Numbered from the stretch's first letter, positions 34,119 through 43,224 are shown. The stretch is DNA of 64,000 nucleotides from LMUY01 sp965198565 (GCA_965198565.1 OZ240665.1:4340001-4404000); one strand, 5' to 3'. Program-made: numbers and translations. The notes: a model not told the origin generated them from the letters alone.

Positions 34119-35282
34119 TCAAGCCGACCCGGCGCTGGCGGGGCTGCGCGCCGCCCGAAGGATGGCGGGGGAATAGAATATCCGCGGGTAACTGTCGGCA
34201 ATCGGCGCCAGGATGCCGAGTTCGACCAGCCGGGCGATGGCGGTGTTGCCGGCGGCATAGCTGACCCCCAGCCGCTTGGCCGCACCTTGGGCCGTCATCG
34301 CCGTGTTCTCAAACACATGGTCCACCAGGGTCAGCAAGCTGCCGCTGCGGCCGGATTGGCGCGCCAGCTCGCGGAAATGCTCCTGCAGGGCGAGCAGCCG
34401 GTCGATCGTGTCGATGGTCTCGCGGCAGCACTCGGCGATGCGGGCGAAGAAGAAGGTGAACCACGCGCTCCAGGCGCTCTCGGCCGACACCGCGAACATC
34501 CGGTCGATATACTCGTCCTTGTAGCGCTCCATGACGGGGCTGAGATACAGCACCGGCGTGTCGAGCAATTGCCGGTCGACTGCCATCAGCGAGATCAGCA
34601 TGCGCCCGACCCGGCCATTGCCGTCGGCAAACGGGTGGATGGTCTCGATCTGGTAGTGCACCAGGGCCAGGTCCATCAGCGCGGTCGGGAACCCGAGGTT
34701 GGGGCGGTTGAGATAGGCCTCCAGCGCGTCCATGCACTCCGCCGTCTCTCGCGGCGGCGCTGGCACGAAGCGGGCGCGCTGGATGGTGGCGCCGCCAATC
34801 CAGTTCTGGTCCAGCTTGTATTGGCCGGGCCGCTTCTGCGCACCCCGGGCCGGGCTCAGCCCACCCAGCAGGATCTCGTGCGCCCGGGTGATGACCCGGT
34901 GGCAGATCGGCAGGGTTTTCAGCATGTCCAAGGCTTCGTTGAGCGCCGTGACGTAGTTGGCGACCTCCTTGGTGGCGTCGTCTTGGGGGGCGTAGTCGTC
35001 GATTTGGGCACGGAGGAGATTGTCCTCGGTCGTGAACGTCCCCTCCATGGCTGAGGACGTCAACGCTTCCTGTCGCTGCAGTGGACGGATCAGAAGGTCC
35101 GGGCTGGGCAGCCTGCGGCAGGCCCCGCGCAGTTCACCCAGGACCTGCATGGCCTCGCCGAGCGGCAGGGCGATGGCGGCGAGATCGATCGGGGGGTGCA
35201 GCGGGTTCGGCACAAAGGCCTGAACGCCCTGGTAGGCTGGCACAAACCGTCCGGACGGGTTGCGGAAGTGGTCCAGGTTCAT
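34119..35282 (-). CDS. Fic family protein with inhibitory helix and C-terminal winged helix
   Basis: 387 residues. An inhibitory-helix motif S76-S-A-M-E80-G lies in the N-terminal domain (class II Fic), followed by the Fic core with the complete active motif H216-P-F-A-D-G-N-G-R-V-G-R227 that binds ATP and the catalytic His. A winged-helix-like C-terminus (about residues 300-370, TAQGAAKRLGVSYAAGNTAIARLVELGIL) may bind DNA. Fic enzymes AMPylate or otherwise modify target hydroxyls; the target is unknown. It sits alone between tRNA-Val and tRNA-Asp, a slot that is normally empty, and has operator-like repeats upstream of its ATG. No separate antitoxin gene is present, as expected for this class. 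Confidence 0.93.
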   Translation of the reverse strand: MNLDHFRNPSGRFVPAYQGVQAFVPNPLHPPIDLAAIALPLGEAMQVLGELRGACRRLPSPDLLIRPLQRQEALTSSAMEGTFTTEDNLLRAQIDDYAPQDDATKEVANYVTALNEALDMLKTLPICHRVITRAHEILLGGLSPARGAQKRPGQYKLDQNWIGGATIQRARFVPAPPRETAECMDALEAYLNRPNLGFPTALMDLALVHYQIETIHPFADGNGRVGRMLISLMAVDRQLLDTPVLYLSPVMERYKDEYIDRMFAVSAESAWSAWFTFFFARIAECCRETIDTIDRLLALQEHFRELARQSGRSGSLLTLVDHVFENTAMTAQGAAKRLGVSYAAGNTAIARLVELGILAPIADSYPRIFYSPAILRAARSPASAGSA

Positions 35283-35306
35283 GGGTTAGAGCCGCGCATC
35301 GGGGCA

Positions 35307-35356
35307 GTTTATAGAAAACAGGCCCGTGACTATAAAGTGCCGCAGCGGTTTATAGT
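35307..35356. promoter_or_regulatory. Inverted-repeat operator/promoter of the Fic gene
   Basis: Three related sites upstream of the Fic ATG: GTTTATAG at 35307-35314, ACTATAAA at 35329-35336 and TTTATAGT at 35349-35356. The last two form a perfect eight-base inverted repeat with a 12-base spacer, AT-rich in a GC-rich genome. They lie 25-75 bases upstream of the start and may bind the protein's own winged helix (inference). Confidence 0.5.
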
Positions 35357-35368
35357 TTGCTTGCTGCA

Positions 35369-35443
35369 TGGTGGGCGGTGACGGGTTCGAACCGCCGGCC
35401 CTCTCGGTGTAAACGAGACGCTCTACCGCTGAGCTAACCGCCC
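35369..35443 (-). tRNA. tRNA-Val (TAC)
   Basis: Seventy-five bases on the minus strand: acceptor GGGCGGT/ACCGCCC, anticodon stem-loop TCTCGTTTACACCGAGA with anticodon TAC, T-arm GGCGGTTCGAACCCGTC-like, discriminator A and an encoded CCA. It follows the HU gene by 15 bases and may be cotranscribed with it. Confidence 0.95.
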
Positions 35444-35458
35444 TTCCCTTGATCTAGC

Positions 35459-35731
35459 TCAGTTGACCGCGTCTTTCAGCGCCTTGCCGGGCTTGAAACG
35501 GACGGAGGTGGACGCGGGAATGTCCAGCGGCTCGCCGGTCCGCGGGTCCCGCCCCTTGGTGGCCTTGCGCTCGGTCACCACGAAGCTGCCGAACCCGGTG
35601 AGGCGCACCTCTTGCTTGCTCTTCAGCGCCCGCTCGATGGCCGCAAACACGGCGTCGACCGCCTGAGTCGCCGCGGCCTTCTGCATGTCGGCCTCCTCGG
35701 CGACGGCAGCGATAAGGTCGAGCTTATTCAT
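35459..35731 (-). CDS. hup: HU family DNA-binding protein
   Basis: 90 residues from ATG at 35731 (MNKLDLIAAVAEEADMQKAAATQAVDAVF), the normal HU start; the longer frame upstream is not HU-like. The DNA-binding beta-arm signature is GFGSFVVTERKATKGRDPRTGEPLDIPAS near residues 47-75. It is a nucleoid histone-like protein. The order lon-hup-tRNA-Val is standard for alphaproteobacteria. Confidence 0.97.
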   Translation of the reverse strand: MNKLDLIAAVAEEADMQKAAATQAVDAVFAAIERALKSKQEVRLTGFGSFVVTERKATKGRDPRTGEPLDIPASTSVRFKPGKALKDAVN

Positions 35732-35853
35732 GGTGTTACTCACGTGGCCACTGCTCCCGCACTTGGCTTGCCACCCTGCCAACGTGGCGGCGGCAAGATG
35801 TTCTGGGCAACCAACGAAGCATAAAACGACCAGTCAGCCAATCGTACACACGC

Positions 35854-35892
35854 GTTAAAACCCGGTTCCGCAGGGCGAAACCGGGCTTTAAC
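35854..35892 (-). terminator. Rho-independent terminator after lon
   Basis: A long stem with CCCGGTT and AACCGGG cores, loop of about ten bases, followed by TTTTAAC on the minus strand, directly after the lon stop. It separates lon from hup, so hup probably has its own promoter in the 120 bases downstream. Confidence 0.8.
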
Positions 35893-35897
35893 GGTGA

Positions 35898-38306
35898 TTA
35901 ATGCGGCAGCGACGCCACAGCCGGTTGGGGTGGCGGAACCACCGGGTCGGGCGGCTCCTCCCACTCGATCGGCTCCGGCTTACGGGCCAGGGCGCGGGCG
36001 ATCACCTCATCGACATGGGCCACGGCCACGACCTTGAGGTTCTTCTTCACGTTGTCCGGGATATCCGCCAAGTCCTTCTCGTTGTCCTTGGGGATGAACA
36101 CGGTGGTGATCCCGGAGCGCAGCGCCGCCAGCATCTTCTCCTTCAGGCCGCCGATCGGCAAGATACGGCCGCGCAGGGTGATCTCGCCCGTCATGGCGAT
36201 GTCCCGGCGCACCGGGATGCCCGTCATGAGGCTGACCAGGCTGGTCGCCATCGCCACGCCAGCGGACGGCCCGTCCTTCGGGGTCGCCCCTTCCGGCACG
36301 TGGACGTGGATGTCCCGCTTTTCGAACAGCGTGGGCTTGATGCCGAAGGTCGGAGCGCGGCTGCGGACGTAGCTCAAGGCCGCCGAGACGCTCTCCTGCA
36401 TCACGTCGCCCAGCTTGCCGGTATATTTCAGGTTGCCCTTGCCCGGCAGCAGCACGCTCTCGATGGTCAGGATTTCGCCGCCCACCTCGGTCCAGGCCAG
36501 CCCGGTGACGACGCCGACCATGTCCTCGGCCTCGGTCTCGCCATAGCGATACACCCGCACACCAGCAAACTTCTCGAGGTTCTTGCGGGTGAAGGCCAGC
36601 TTCTTCACCTTCTTGGTGACGATCTCCATCACTGCCTTGCGGGCCAGCTTGGCAATTTCGCGCTCGAGCGCCCGCACCCCCGCCTCCCGCGTGTAGTAGC
36701 GGATCAGGTCGCGCAAGGCGTCGTCGGCAATCGACCACTCCTCGATCTTGAGGCCGTTCGCCTCGCTCTGCTTGGCCACCAGATGGCGCTTGGCGATCTC
36801 CACCTTCTCATCCTCGGTGTAGCCGGGGATGCGGATGATCTCCATGCGGTCCAGCAGCGGCTGGGGCATGCGCAGGCTGTTGGCCGTGGTGATGAACATC
36901 ACGTCCGACAGGTCGTAATCCACTTCGAGATAGTGGTCGGCGAAGGTCGCGTTCTGCTCCGGGTCGAGCACCTCGAGCAGCGCCGACGACGGGTCCCCCC
37001 GCCAATCCGCACCCAGCTTGTCGATTTCATCAAGGAGGAACAGTGGGTTGGAGGTCTTGGCCTTCTTCATGCCCTGGATGACCTTGCCCGGCATCGAGCC
37101 GATATAGGTCCGCCGGTGGCCGCGCACTTCCGCCTCGTCCCGCACGCCGCCGAGCGACATGCGGACGAAGTTGCGGCCCGTGGCCCTGGCGATCGACTTG
37201 CCGAGTGACGTCTTGCCCACGCCGGGCGGCCCGACCAGGCACAGGATGGGGCCGCGGATTTTGGGCGAGCGGCCCTGCACCGCGAGATACTCGAGGATGC
37301 GCTCCTTGACCTTCTCCAGCCCGTAATGATCGTCGTCCAGCACCTTCTTGGCGATGGCCACGTCATTGCGCGCCTTGGAACGCTTCTTCCAGGGGATGGT
37401 CAGCATCCAGTCCAGGTAGTTGCGCACCACCGTGGCCTCGGCCGACATCGGGCTCATGGTGCGTAGCTTCTTCAGCTCCGCCAAGGCCTTGTCGCGGGCT
37501 TCCTTGGTGAACCGGGTCTTCTTGATGCGATCCTCGAGCTCGGCGGTCTCGTCCTTGCCGTCCTCGCCCTCGCCCAACTCCTTCTGGATCGCCTTCAGCT
37601 GCTCGTTCAGGTAGTATTCGCGCTGCGTCTTCTCCATCTGCCGCTTGACGCGGTTGCGGATGCGTTTCTCGACCTGCAGCACGCCGATTTCGGACTCCAT
37701 GTGCCCGAACACGCGCTCCAGCCGCTCGCCGACCGGGGCGATCTCGAGCAGTTCCTGCTTTTCGGCGATCTTAAGGTTCAGATGTGCGGCGATGGTGTCG
37801 GCGAGCTTGGTCGGCTCCTCGATCCCGTTAAGAGAAACAAGCACTTCCGGCGCGATCTTCTTGTTGAGCTTGATATACTGCTCGAACTGGCTGATCACCG
37901 TCCGGCCCAGCGCCTCCAACTCCTTCTTGTCCGCGTCCTGGTCCGGCAGCGGTTCGGTGAAGGCCTCGAAATAGGAGTCGGTCTCCTTGAAGGAGGTGAT
38001 GCGGGCACGCCGCCCCCCCTCGACCAGCACCTTCACCGTGCCGTCAGGCAGCTTCAGCAGTTGCAGGATGGTGGACACGGTGCCGACGCGGAAGATGTCG
38101 TCGGCGCTGGGCTCGTCCTGGGCGGCATTCTTCTGGGCGACCAGCAGGATCTGCTTGTCGTCCTTCATCACCGCCTCGAGCGCACGCACGCTCTTTTCGC
38201 GACCGACGAACAGCGGCACGATCATATGCGGAAAAACCACAATGTCGCGCAGCGGCAGCACCGCCATCGCCTCGGACGCGGGGCGCAGTTTTTCCGGTTC
38301 GGGCAT
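35898..38306 (-). CDS. lon: ATP-dependent protease Lon
   Basis: 802 residues from ATG at 38306, which is preceded by a strong AAGGAGG Shine-Dalgarno; a longer frame upstream is discarded for that reason. LonN domain at the start (VLPLRDIVVFPHMIVPLFVGREKS), AAA+ Walker A GPPGVGKTS near residue 358, Walker B FLLDEIDKLG, and the protease domain with catalytic Ser in KDGPSAGVAM near residue 680 and the Lys in the GGLKEK region near 720. It degrades misfolded and regulatory proteins. Order clpX-lon-hup is conserved. Confidence 0.97.
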   Translation of the reverse strand: MPEPEKLRPASEAMAVLPLRDIVVFPHMIVPLFVGREKSVRALEAVMKDDKQILLVAQKNAAQDEPSADDIFRVGTVSTILQLLKLPDGTVKVLVEGGRRARITSFKETDSYFEAFTEPLPDQDADKKELEALGRTVISQFEQYIKLNKKIAPEVLVSLNGIEEPTKLADTIAAHLNLKIAEKQELLEIAPVGERLERVFGHMESEIGVLQVEKRIRNRVKRQMEKTQREYYLNEQLKAIQKELGEGEDGKDETAELEDRIKKTRFTKEARDKALAELKKLRTMSPMSAEATVVRNYLDWMLTIPWKKRSKARNDVAIAKKVLDDDHYGLEKVKERILEYLAVQGRSPKIRGPILCLVGPPGVGKTSLGKSIARATGRNFVRMSLGGVRDEAEVRGHRRTYIGSMPGKVIQGMKKAKTSNPLFLLDEIDKLGADWRGDPSSALLEVLDPEQNATFADHYLEVDYDLSDVMFITTANSLRMPQPLLDRMEIIRIPGYTEDEKVEIAKRHLVAKQSEANGLKIEEWSIADDALRDLIRYYTREAGVRALEREIAKLARKAVMEIVTKKVKKLAFTRKNLEKFAGVRVYRYGETEAEDMVGVVTGLAWTEVGGEILTIESVLLPGKGNLKYTGKLGDVMQESVSAALSYVRSRAPTFGIKPTLFEKRDIHVHVPEGATPKDGPSAGVAMATSLVSLMTGIPVRRDIAMTGEITLRGRILPIGGLKEKMLAALRSGITTVFIPKDNEKDLADIPDNVKKNLKVVAVAHVDEVIARALARKPEPIEWEEPPDPVVPPPQPAVASLPH

Positions 38307-38395
38307 ACAGACCTCCTTAAGGACAGTCAGGAGTCGAGCGCCCAATCTGGCACGCCCAATCCCACCAATGAGTAAAAACCCGTCTAACCAGCATC

Positions 38396-38424
38396 ATATC
38401 GGCACACCGGTAGAGGTGGCCAAG
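38396..38424 (-). promoter_or_regulatory. Possible heat-shock-type promoter upstream of lon
   Basis: On the minus strand, CTTGGCC and CCGATAT are separated by about 18 bases, near the alphaproteobacterial RpoH pattern (CTTG, then CCTATAT-like). It is about 90 bases upstream of the lon ATG. Tentative. Confidence 0.3.
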
Positions 38425-38461
38425 ATCTTGAAAACGGGAGCAAGGGGCACGACGGCGCGGA

Positions 38462-39712
38462 TCAGGCGCCCTCCGCCCGCTCCTTGCCGTAGGTGAACAA
38501 CGGGTTGGCACGGCCTTCCGCAACCTCCCGGTTCACGACCACCTCCTCCACACTGTCTAGCCCTGGAAGATCGAACATGGTGGAAAGCAGGATGGCCTCC
38601 ATGATCGAGCGCAGGCCACGCGCCCCCGTCTTGCGAGCGATCGCCCGTGTTGCGACCGACTTTAGCGCGTCCTCGGTAAAGGCAAGCTTAACGCCCTCCA
38701 TTTCGAACAGGCGGCCGTATTGCTTCACTAGGGCGTTCTTCGGCTTGGTCAGGATCTCCACCAGGGCGCCCTCGTCCAGGTCCTCCAGCGTCGCAACCAC
38801 CGGCAAGCGGCCGATGAACTCGGGGATCAGGCCAAACCGCAGCAAGTCCTCCGGTTCCACGTCGCGCAGGATGGCGCCGGTGCGGCGCTCGTCGGGGGAG
38901 CGGACGTCAGCACCGTAACCGATGCCCGACCCCTTGCCGCGGGCGCCGATAATCTTCTCGAGCCCGGCGAAGGCACCGCCGCAGATGAACAGGATGTTGG
39001 TGGTGTCGACCTGAAGGAATTCCTGCTGGGGATGCTTGCGGCCACCCTGCGGCGGCACGGACGCCACCGTGCCCTCCATGATCTTGAGCAGCGCCTGCTG
39101 CACGCCCTCGCCCGACACGTCCCGCGTAATCGACGGGTTGTCGGACTTGCGGCTGATCTTATCCACCTCGTCGATGTAGACGATGCCGCGCTGCGCCCGC
39201 TCGACGTTGTAGTCGGCAGATTGCAGCAGCTTGAGGATGATGTTCTCCACGTCCTCGCCGACATAGCCAGCCTCGGTCAGCGTGGTCGCGTCCGCCATGG
39301 TGAACGGCACGTCCAGGATGCGGGCCAAAGTCTGCGCGAGCAGCGTCTTGCCCGACCCGGTGGGGCCGACCAGCAGGATGTTGGACTTGGCGATCTCGAT
39401 GTCGTTGTTCTTGGCGCCATGCGCCAGCCGCTTGTAGTGGTTGTGGACCGCGACCGAGAGAACCTTCTTGGCATGGCTTTGGCCAATGACGTAATCGTCC
39501 AGCACCTTGCAAATCTCTTTCGGGGTCGGCACCCCGTCGCGAGACTTGACCAAGTGCGTCTTGTGCTCTTCACGGATGATGTCCATGCACAGTTCGACGC
39601 ATTCATCGCAGATGAACACGGTCGGCCCGGCAATCAGCTTGCGGACTTCATGCTGCGACTTGCCGCAGAACGAACAATAAAGCGTATTCTTCGTATCGCG
39701 CTTCTCGGTCAT
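38462..39712 (-). CDS. clpX: ATP-dependent Clp protease ATP-binding subunit ClpX
   Basis: 416 residues from ATG at 39712 (MTEKRDTKNTLYCSFCGKS); a start two codons upstream is possible. N-terminal zinc-binding C4 domain with C13, C16, C35 and C38, then AAA+ Walker A GPTGSGKTLLAQ, Walker B IVYIDEVDKI, and the RKTGARGLRSIMEAILL sensor-2 region. It unfolds substrates and feeds ClpP. Lies 119 bases after clpP. Confidence 0.97.
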   Translation of the reverse strand: MTEKRDTKNTLYCSFCGKSQHEVRKLIAGPTVFICDECVELCMDIIREEHKTHLVKSRDGVPTPKEICKVLDDYVIGQSHAKKVLSVAVHNHYKRLAHGAKNNDIEIAKSNILLVGPTGSGKTLLAQTLARILDVPFTMADATTLTEAGYVGEDVENIILKLLQSADYNVERAQRGIVYIDEVDKISRKSDNPSITRDVSGEGVQQALLKIMEGTVASVPPQGGRKHPQQEFLQVDTTNILFICGGAFAGLEKIIGARGKGSGIGYGADVRSPDERRTGAILRDVEPEDLLRFGLIPEFIGRLPVVATLEDLDEGALVEILTKPKNALVKQYGRLFEMEGVKLAFTEDALKSVATRAIARKTGARGLRSIMEAILLSTMFDLPGLDSVEEVVVNREVAEGRANPLFTYGKERAEGA

Positions 39713-39831
39713 GAACACTCCACCCCGGCGCCACCGGGGACACTACGGAAGCTTAGCCCCCGCCCATATTCGGAAACAAGCCGGGTTGTGACAGAACCAC
39801 GACACCATGAAGCGGCTGCCACAGCCATGGG

Positions 39832-40470
39832 CTAAGACTTCAGCGGGTCGGTGGGAACCGGCCGATTCTCGACCACGGTGTCCACCAGGCCGAAATCGCG
39901 CGCCTCCTCGGCCGACATGAAACTGTCCCGCTCCAGCTTGCGCTCGATCACCTCGAGGGGTTGCCCGGTATGCCGGACGTAAATCTCGTTCAGGCGGTGG
40001 CGGAGCGCAAGGATTTCACGCGCTTGTATTTCGATGTCCGCCGCCTGGCCCTGCGCCCCGCCCGAGGGCTGGTGCACCATGATGCGCGCGTTGGGCAGCG
40101 CGTAACGCTTGTCCTTGGCGCCGGCGCAGAGCAGCAGGCTGCCCATCGACGCCGCCTGGCCGATGCACACCGTGCTCACTGGGCTGCGGACGTATTGCAT
40201 GGTGTCGTAGATCGCCAGGCCCGCCGAGACCACGCCGCCGGGGCTGTTGATGTAGAACGAGATGTCCTTGCCGGGGTTCTCACTCTCGAGAAACAGCAAT
40301 TGGGCGCAGATGGATGCGCTCAGGTCGTCATACACCGGCCCGGTGAGGAAGATGATCCGCTCGGTCAGCAGGCGAGAGTAAATGTCGGCCACGCGCTCGC
40401 CGCGCGCCAGCCGCTCGACCACCATGGGGACAAGGGAGCCGTAGGCTTCGGCGGGATGGCGATCCCTCAT
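39832..40470 (-). CDS. clpP: ATP-dependent Clp protease proteolytic subunit ClpP
   Basis: 212 residues from ATG at 40470. Catalytic Ser108 (IGQAASMGS) and His133 (ARIMVHQPSGG) are visible, with a conserved Asp in the C-terminal part (EARDFGLVD). It forms the 14-mer peptidase used by ClpX and ClpA. The upstream Met at 40476 is an alternative start. It stands between tig and clpX, the usual order. Confidence 0.97.
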   Translation of the reverse strand: MRDRHPAEAYGSLVPMVVERLARGERVADIYSRLLTERIIFLTGPVYDDLSASICAQLLFLESENPGKDISFYINSPGGVVSAGLAIYDTMQYVRSPVSTVCIGQAASMGSLLLCAGAKDKRYALPNARIMVHQPSGGAQGQAADIEIQAREILALRHRLNEIYVRHTGQPLEVIERKLERDSFMSAEEARDFGLVDTVVENRPVPTDPLKS

Positions 40471-40569
40471 GAACAAGGCTCCTCAATCAGCAAGGGTGCA
40501 CCGCACCGAATATAGCATCCGCATGTAAATAGAGTGTCACCGGGCTGAATCCAGCCACGGCTCTGCGCA

Positions 40570-41973
40570 TCATGCCTCGGGCGCATCGCTGGCCGCCACC
40601 TCTGCCGTACCGGAGGGGACCGCTGCCGTCTCGGCGGGCGCCTCCTCCGGGTCGGCGGACAGCTCCTCGGCGCTCACCACCCGCTCCTCGACGGTGGCCT
40701 GGTCGAGGATGTAGTCCACCACCTTGTCCTCGAAGATCGGGCCGCGCAGGCGCTCGGCCGCTTCCGGGCTCTTGCGGAAGAACTCCATGATCTGAGCCGC
40801 CTGCTGAGGATGGCGCATGGCTTCGCCGCGCATCGCCTGGGTCATTTCCTCGGGCGAGACGGTCACGCCCTGGCTGCGGCCCACCTCGGCCAGCAACAGC
40901 CCCAGGCGCACCCGGCGCTCCGCAATGGCGCGGTACTCGCTCCGGAGCGTGTCCTCGTCCTTGCCCTTGTCCTCGGCATCCTCCTGCCCGGCCTTGCGGT
41001 CGGCTTCGACGCGCTGCCAGATCTGCTCGAACTCGGCATCGGCCATGCTCGGCGGCACGGCGAAGTCGGCGAGCTTGCTCAGCCGGTCCAGCAGGTCGCG
41101 CTTGATGCGCATGCGGCTCAACTGGTCGAACTCGCGCTGCATCTGCCGGGTCAGGGCGGCGCGCAGCTCGTCGAGCGTGTCGAAGCCGATCTTCTCCGCC
41201 AAGGCGTCGTCGAGGGCAGGGATGGAGGCGGTCTTCAGCGCCTTGGCGACGATCTCGAACTGGGCCGCCTTGCCCGCCAGGTCGGCGGTGGCGTAGCCCT
41301 CGGGGAAGGTCACGTCGATGGTGCGGGTCTCGCCGGGCTGGATGCCCTCGAGCTGCTCGGTGAAGCCGGGGATGAAGCCGGAGCCGCCCACTTCGATATC
41401 GACATCGGTGCCGGCGCCGCCGGGAAATTCCGTGCCATCGATGCGGCCGGTGTAGTCGACAGTGAGGAAGTCGCCGCGGGCGGCGGGGCGGGGCTCGGCC
41501 ACTGGGTCGAGCGAGCGCTGGCGCTGCGCCAGGTTCGCCAGCGACGTGTCGATCTCCTCCCCGCTCGGCTCCGCCTTTAGCCGGGTCAGCGAGAGGGTGC
41601 TGAAGTCGGGCGGCGTGATCTCGGGCAGCAGCTCGACTTCGACGGTGAATTCGAGGTCCTGCGCCGCGTCCAGCCCGGCGCCCACGGCCTTCACGTCCAC
41701 CTTCGGCTGGGTGGCCGCGCGCAAGCCCCGGTCGGACAGGACCTGCTGGGTGGCCTCGTTCACGCTGTCTTCCAGCACTTCGGCCAGCACCGCCGTGCCG
41801 TAGCGCTGGCGCACGATCTTCTCCGGCACCTTGCCGGGCCGGAAGCCAGGCAGGCGGACTTGCTTGCCCAACTCGGCGAGCTTGGCGCTGCGCTTGTCCT
41901 CGATGTCGGTGGACGGGACGACAACGGTGAAGCCGCGCTTCAGCCCCTCGGAGAGGGTCTCGGTAACCTGCAT
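40570..41973 (-). CDS. tig: Trigger factor
   Basis: 467 residues. Ribosome-binding N-terminal domain (SEGLKRGFTVVVPSTDIEDKRSAKLAELGKQVRLPGFRPGKVPEKIVRQRYG with the GFRPGKVP signature near residue 45), a FKBP-type PPIase domain (FLTVDYTGRIDGTEFPGG), and a C-terminal chaperone domain ending in an acidic, Ala-rich tail. It catches nascent chains at the ribosome exit. First gene of the tig-clpP-clpX-lon array; tRNA-Leu lies upstream on the same strand. Confidence 0.96.
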   Translation of the reverse strand: MQVTETLSEGLKRGFTVVVPSTDIEDKRSAKLAELGKQVRLPGFRPGKVPEKIVRQRYGTAVLAEVLEDSVNEATQQVLSDRGLRAATQPKVDVKAVGAGLDAAQDLEFTVEVELLPEITPPDFSTLSLTRLKAEPSGEEIDTSLANLAQRQRSLDPVAEPRPAARGDFLTVDYTGRIDGTEFPGGAGTDVDIEVGGSGFIPGFTEQLEGIQPGETRTIDVTFPEGYATADLAGKAAQFEIVAKALKTASIPALDDALAEKIGFDTLDELRAALTRQMQREFDQLSRMRIKRDLLDRLSKLADFAVPPSMADAEFEQIWQRVEADRKAGQEDAEDKGKDEDTLRSEYRAIAERRVRLGLLLAEVGRSQGVTVSPEEMTQAMRGEAMRHPQQAAQIMEFFRKSPEAAERLRGPIFEDKVVDYILDQATVEERVVSAEELSADPEEAPAETAAVPSGTAEVAASDAPEA

Positions 41974-42029
41974 CGGGCGGGGGAATCCTCAGGTGGTCGG
42001 CTTGGAACAGCAATCGGCCGGGACACGGA

Positions 42030-42111
42030 TGCGGGCGAAGGGACTTGAACCCCCACGGCTTGCGCCACCAGAACCTAAATCTGGCGTGTCTACCAGTTTC
42101 ACCACGCCCGC
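42030..42111 (-). tRNA. tRNA-Leu (TAG)
   Basis: Class II tRNA of 82 bases (CCA not encoded): acceptor GCGGGCG/CGCCCGC, D-arm with GTGGTGAAACTGGTAGACAC, anticodon stem-loop CCAGATTTAGGTTCTGG with anticodon TAG, a long variable arm (GGCGCAAGCC) and T-arm GGGGGTTCAAGTCCC. Confidence 0.93.
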
Positions 42112-42278
42112 CGGCGCCCGGCCACGAACGCGCGGTGTTAGCCCAGCCGTCCGGTGGCGACAAGCGCGGGCTTGCGGTGCGCGACAAGCGCGGGCCTGGC
42201 CGAACGCATTGAGAATCGCCTGGGCACACCCGTATGCTTCGCGCCCACCCGTGGGAAGGGCTCGCCAGATGGGGCCGG

Positions 42279-43061
42279 ATGCCGCCTGAGGCAGGAGGCA
42301 CGACGACCGAGCCACCGAGCTATGGCATTGCTGCCGTCGAGCGCACGCTGGACGTGGTGGCGGCCCTCGTCCGCCTCGGCCCCGCGACGCTGACCGACCT
42401 GGCGGAGGAGGCGGACTGCACCCGGGTCAACGCGTTCCGCATCCTGCACACGCTGCAGGCGCGCGGCCTGGCCATCCAGCAGGGCCGGCGCGGCGCCTGG
42501 CTGCTGGGGGCGAACTGGCTGTCGGTCGCGCGGGCGGCGCAGCGGCAAGGCGCCGTGCCGCTCACCGCGGCCCCGGTTCTGGCGGCGCTGGCGGAAAGCA
42601 GCGGCGACAGCGTCTATCTCGCCGTGCGCGACGGGCAGGACTGCGAAGTGGTCGCGGTGCAACCCGGCGCGGCCAACACGCAGACCTATGCGCGCCCTGG
42701 CGACCGCACGCCGCTGCACGCCGGGCCGGGCCGGCTGCTGCTGGCCTATGCGCCCGAGCCGCTGTTGCGGGCGGTGCTGGCGGGGCGGCCGGTCCGGCTC
42801 GGGCCCGGGGCGCGCACCGACCCGGCGGCGGTGGCGGCCGACCTCGACCGCATTCGCAAGCGCGAGTGGCTGATCACCACGCATGAGATCGCCGAAGGGG
42901 CGGTCTCGGTGAGTTCGCCGGTGCGGGACAAGCTCGGGGCGGTGATTGCGGTGCTCAGCATCGCCTCCCCCGCCATCCGTATGCGCCCGCCGCGGCCGCA
43001 TACGCTGCTCACCCCGTTGCAGGCCGCCTGCATGGAGCTTGGCAGGGCATTGGGCGGGTGA
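42279..43061 (+). CDS. IclR family transcriptional regulator
   Basis: About 260 residues from ATG at 42279 (MPPEAGGTTTEPP); an upstream ATG at 42234 is less family-like. N-terminal winged helix (SYGIAAVERTLDVVAALVRLGPATLTDLAEEADCTRVNAFRILHTL) and a GAF-like effector domain with DRTPLHAGPGRLLLAYAPEPLLRAVLAG and the C-terminal ISSPVRD-like GAVSVSSPVRDKLGAVIAVLSIASP. The family represses or activates catabolic operons for small organic acids. No target gene is adjacent, as gltX follows; the effector is unknown. It may control the dgo or oxidase genes of this region, but nothing in the sequence shows that. Confidence 0.88.
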   Translation: MPPEAGGTTTEPPSYGIAAVERTLDVVAALVRLGPATLTDLAEEADCTRVNAFRILHTLQARGLAIQQGRRGAWLLGANWLSVARAAQRQGAVPLTAAPVLAALAESSGDSVYLAVRDGQDCEVVAVQPGAANTQTYARPGDRTPLHAGPGRLLLAYAPEPLLRAVLAGRPVRLGPGARTDPAAVAADLDRIRKREWLITTHEIAEGAVSVSSPVRDKLGAVIAVLSIASPAIRMRPPRPHTLLTPLQAACMELGRALGG

Positions 43062-43078
43062 GCGGCAGCTTCGAAAAG

Positions 43079-43175
43079 CCCTCTCCCTCTGGGAGAGGGT
43101 TGAGTGAGGGGCGGCTCGCACCGTAGATTTGTGCCTGGCTCCCTCACCCCGACCCTCTCCCAGGGGGAGAGGGAG
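43079..43175. repeat. Composite CTCTCCC-type repeat between iclR and gltX
   Basis: Left arm CCCTCTCCCTCTGGGAGAGG, then GAGTGAGGGG, spacer of about 35 bases, right arm CCCTCACCCCGACCCTCTCC, CAGGGGGAGAGGGAG. Both arms are able to form hairpins or pair with one another. Confidence 0.8.
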
Positions 43176-43224
43176 AAGTGGCAGGGAGCTTGAACGGGCG
43201 GAGGCTGGCGACTAACGACGGGTC

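Noticed and set aside
34119..35282. Fic plus separate antitoxin (FicTA) pair
   Set aside because: The inhibitory-helix motif is within the protein itself, and no small gene is adjacent on either side.
40487..42301. A 604-residue open frame across tig and tRNA-Leu
   Set aside because: Arg/Ala/Gly-rich shadow of trigger factor on the same strand in a different frame, also covering a tRNA.
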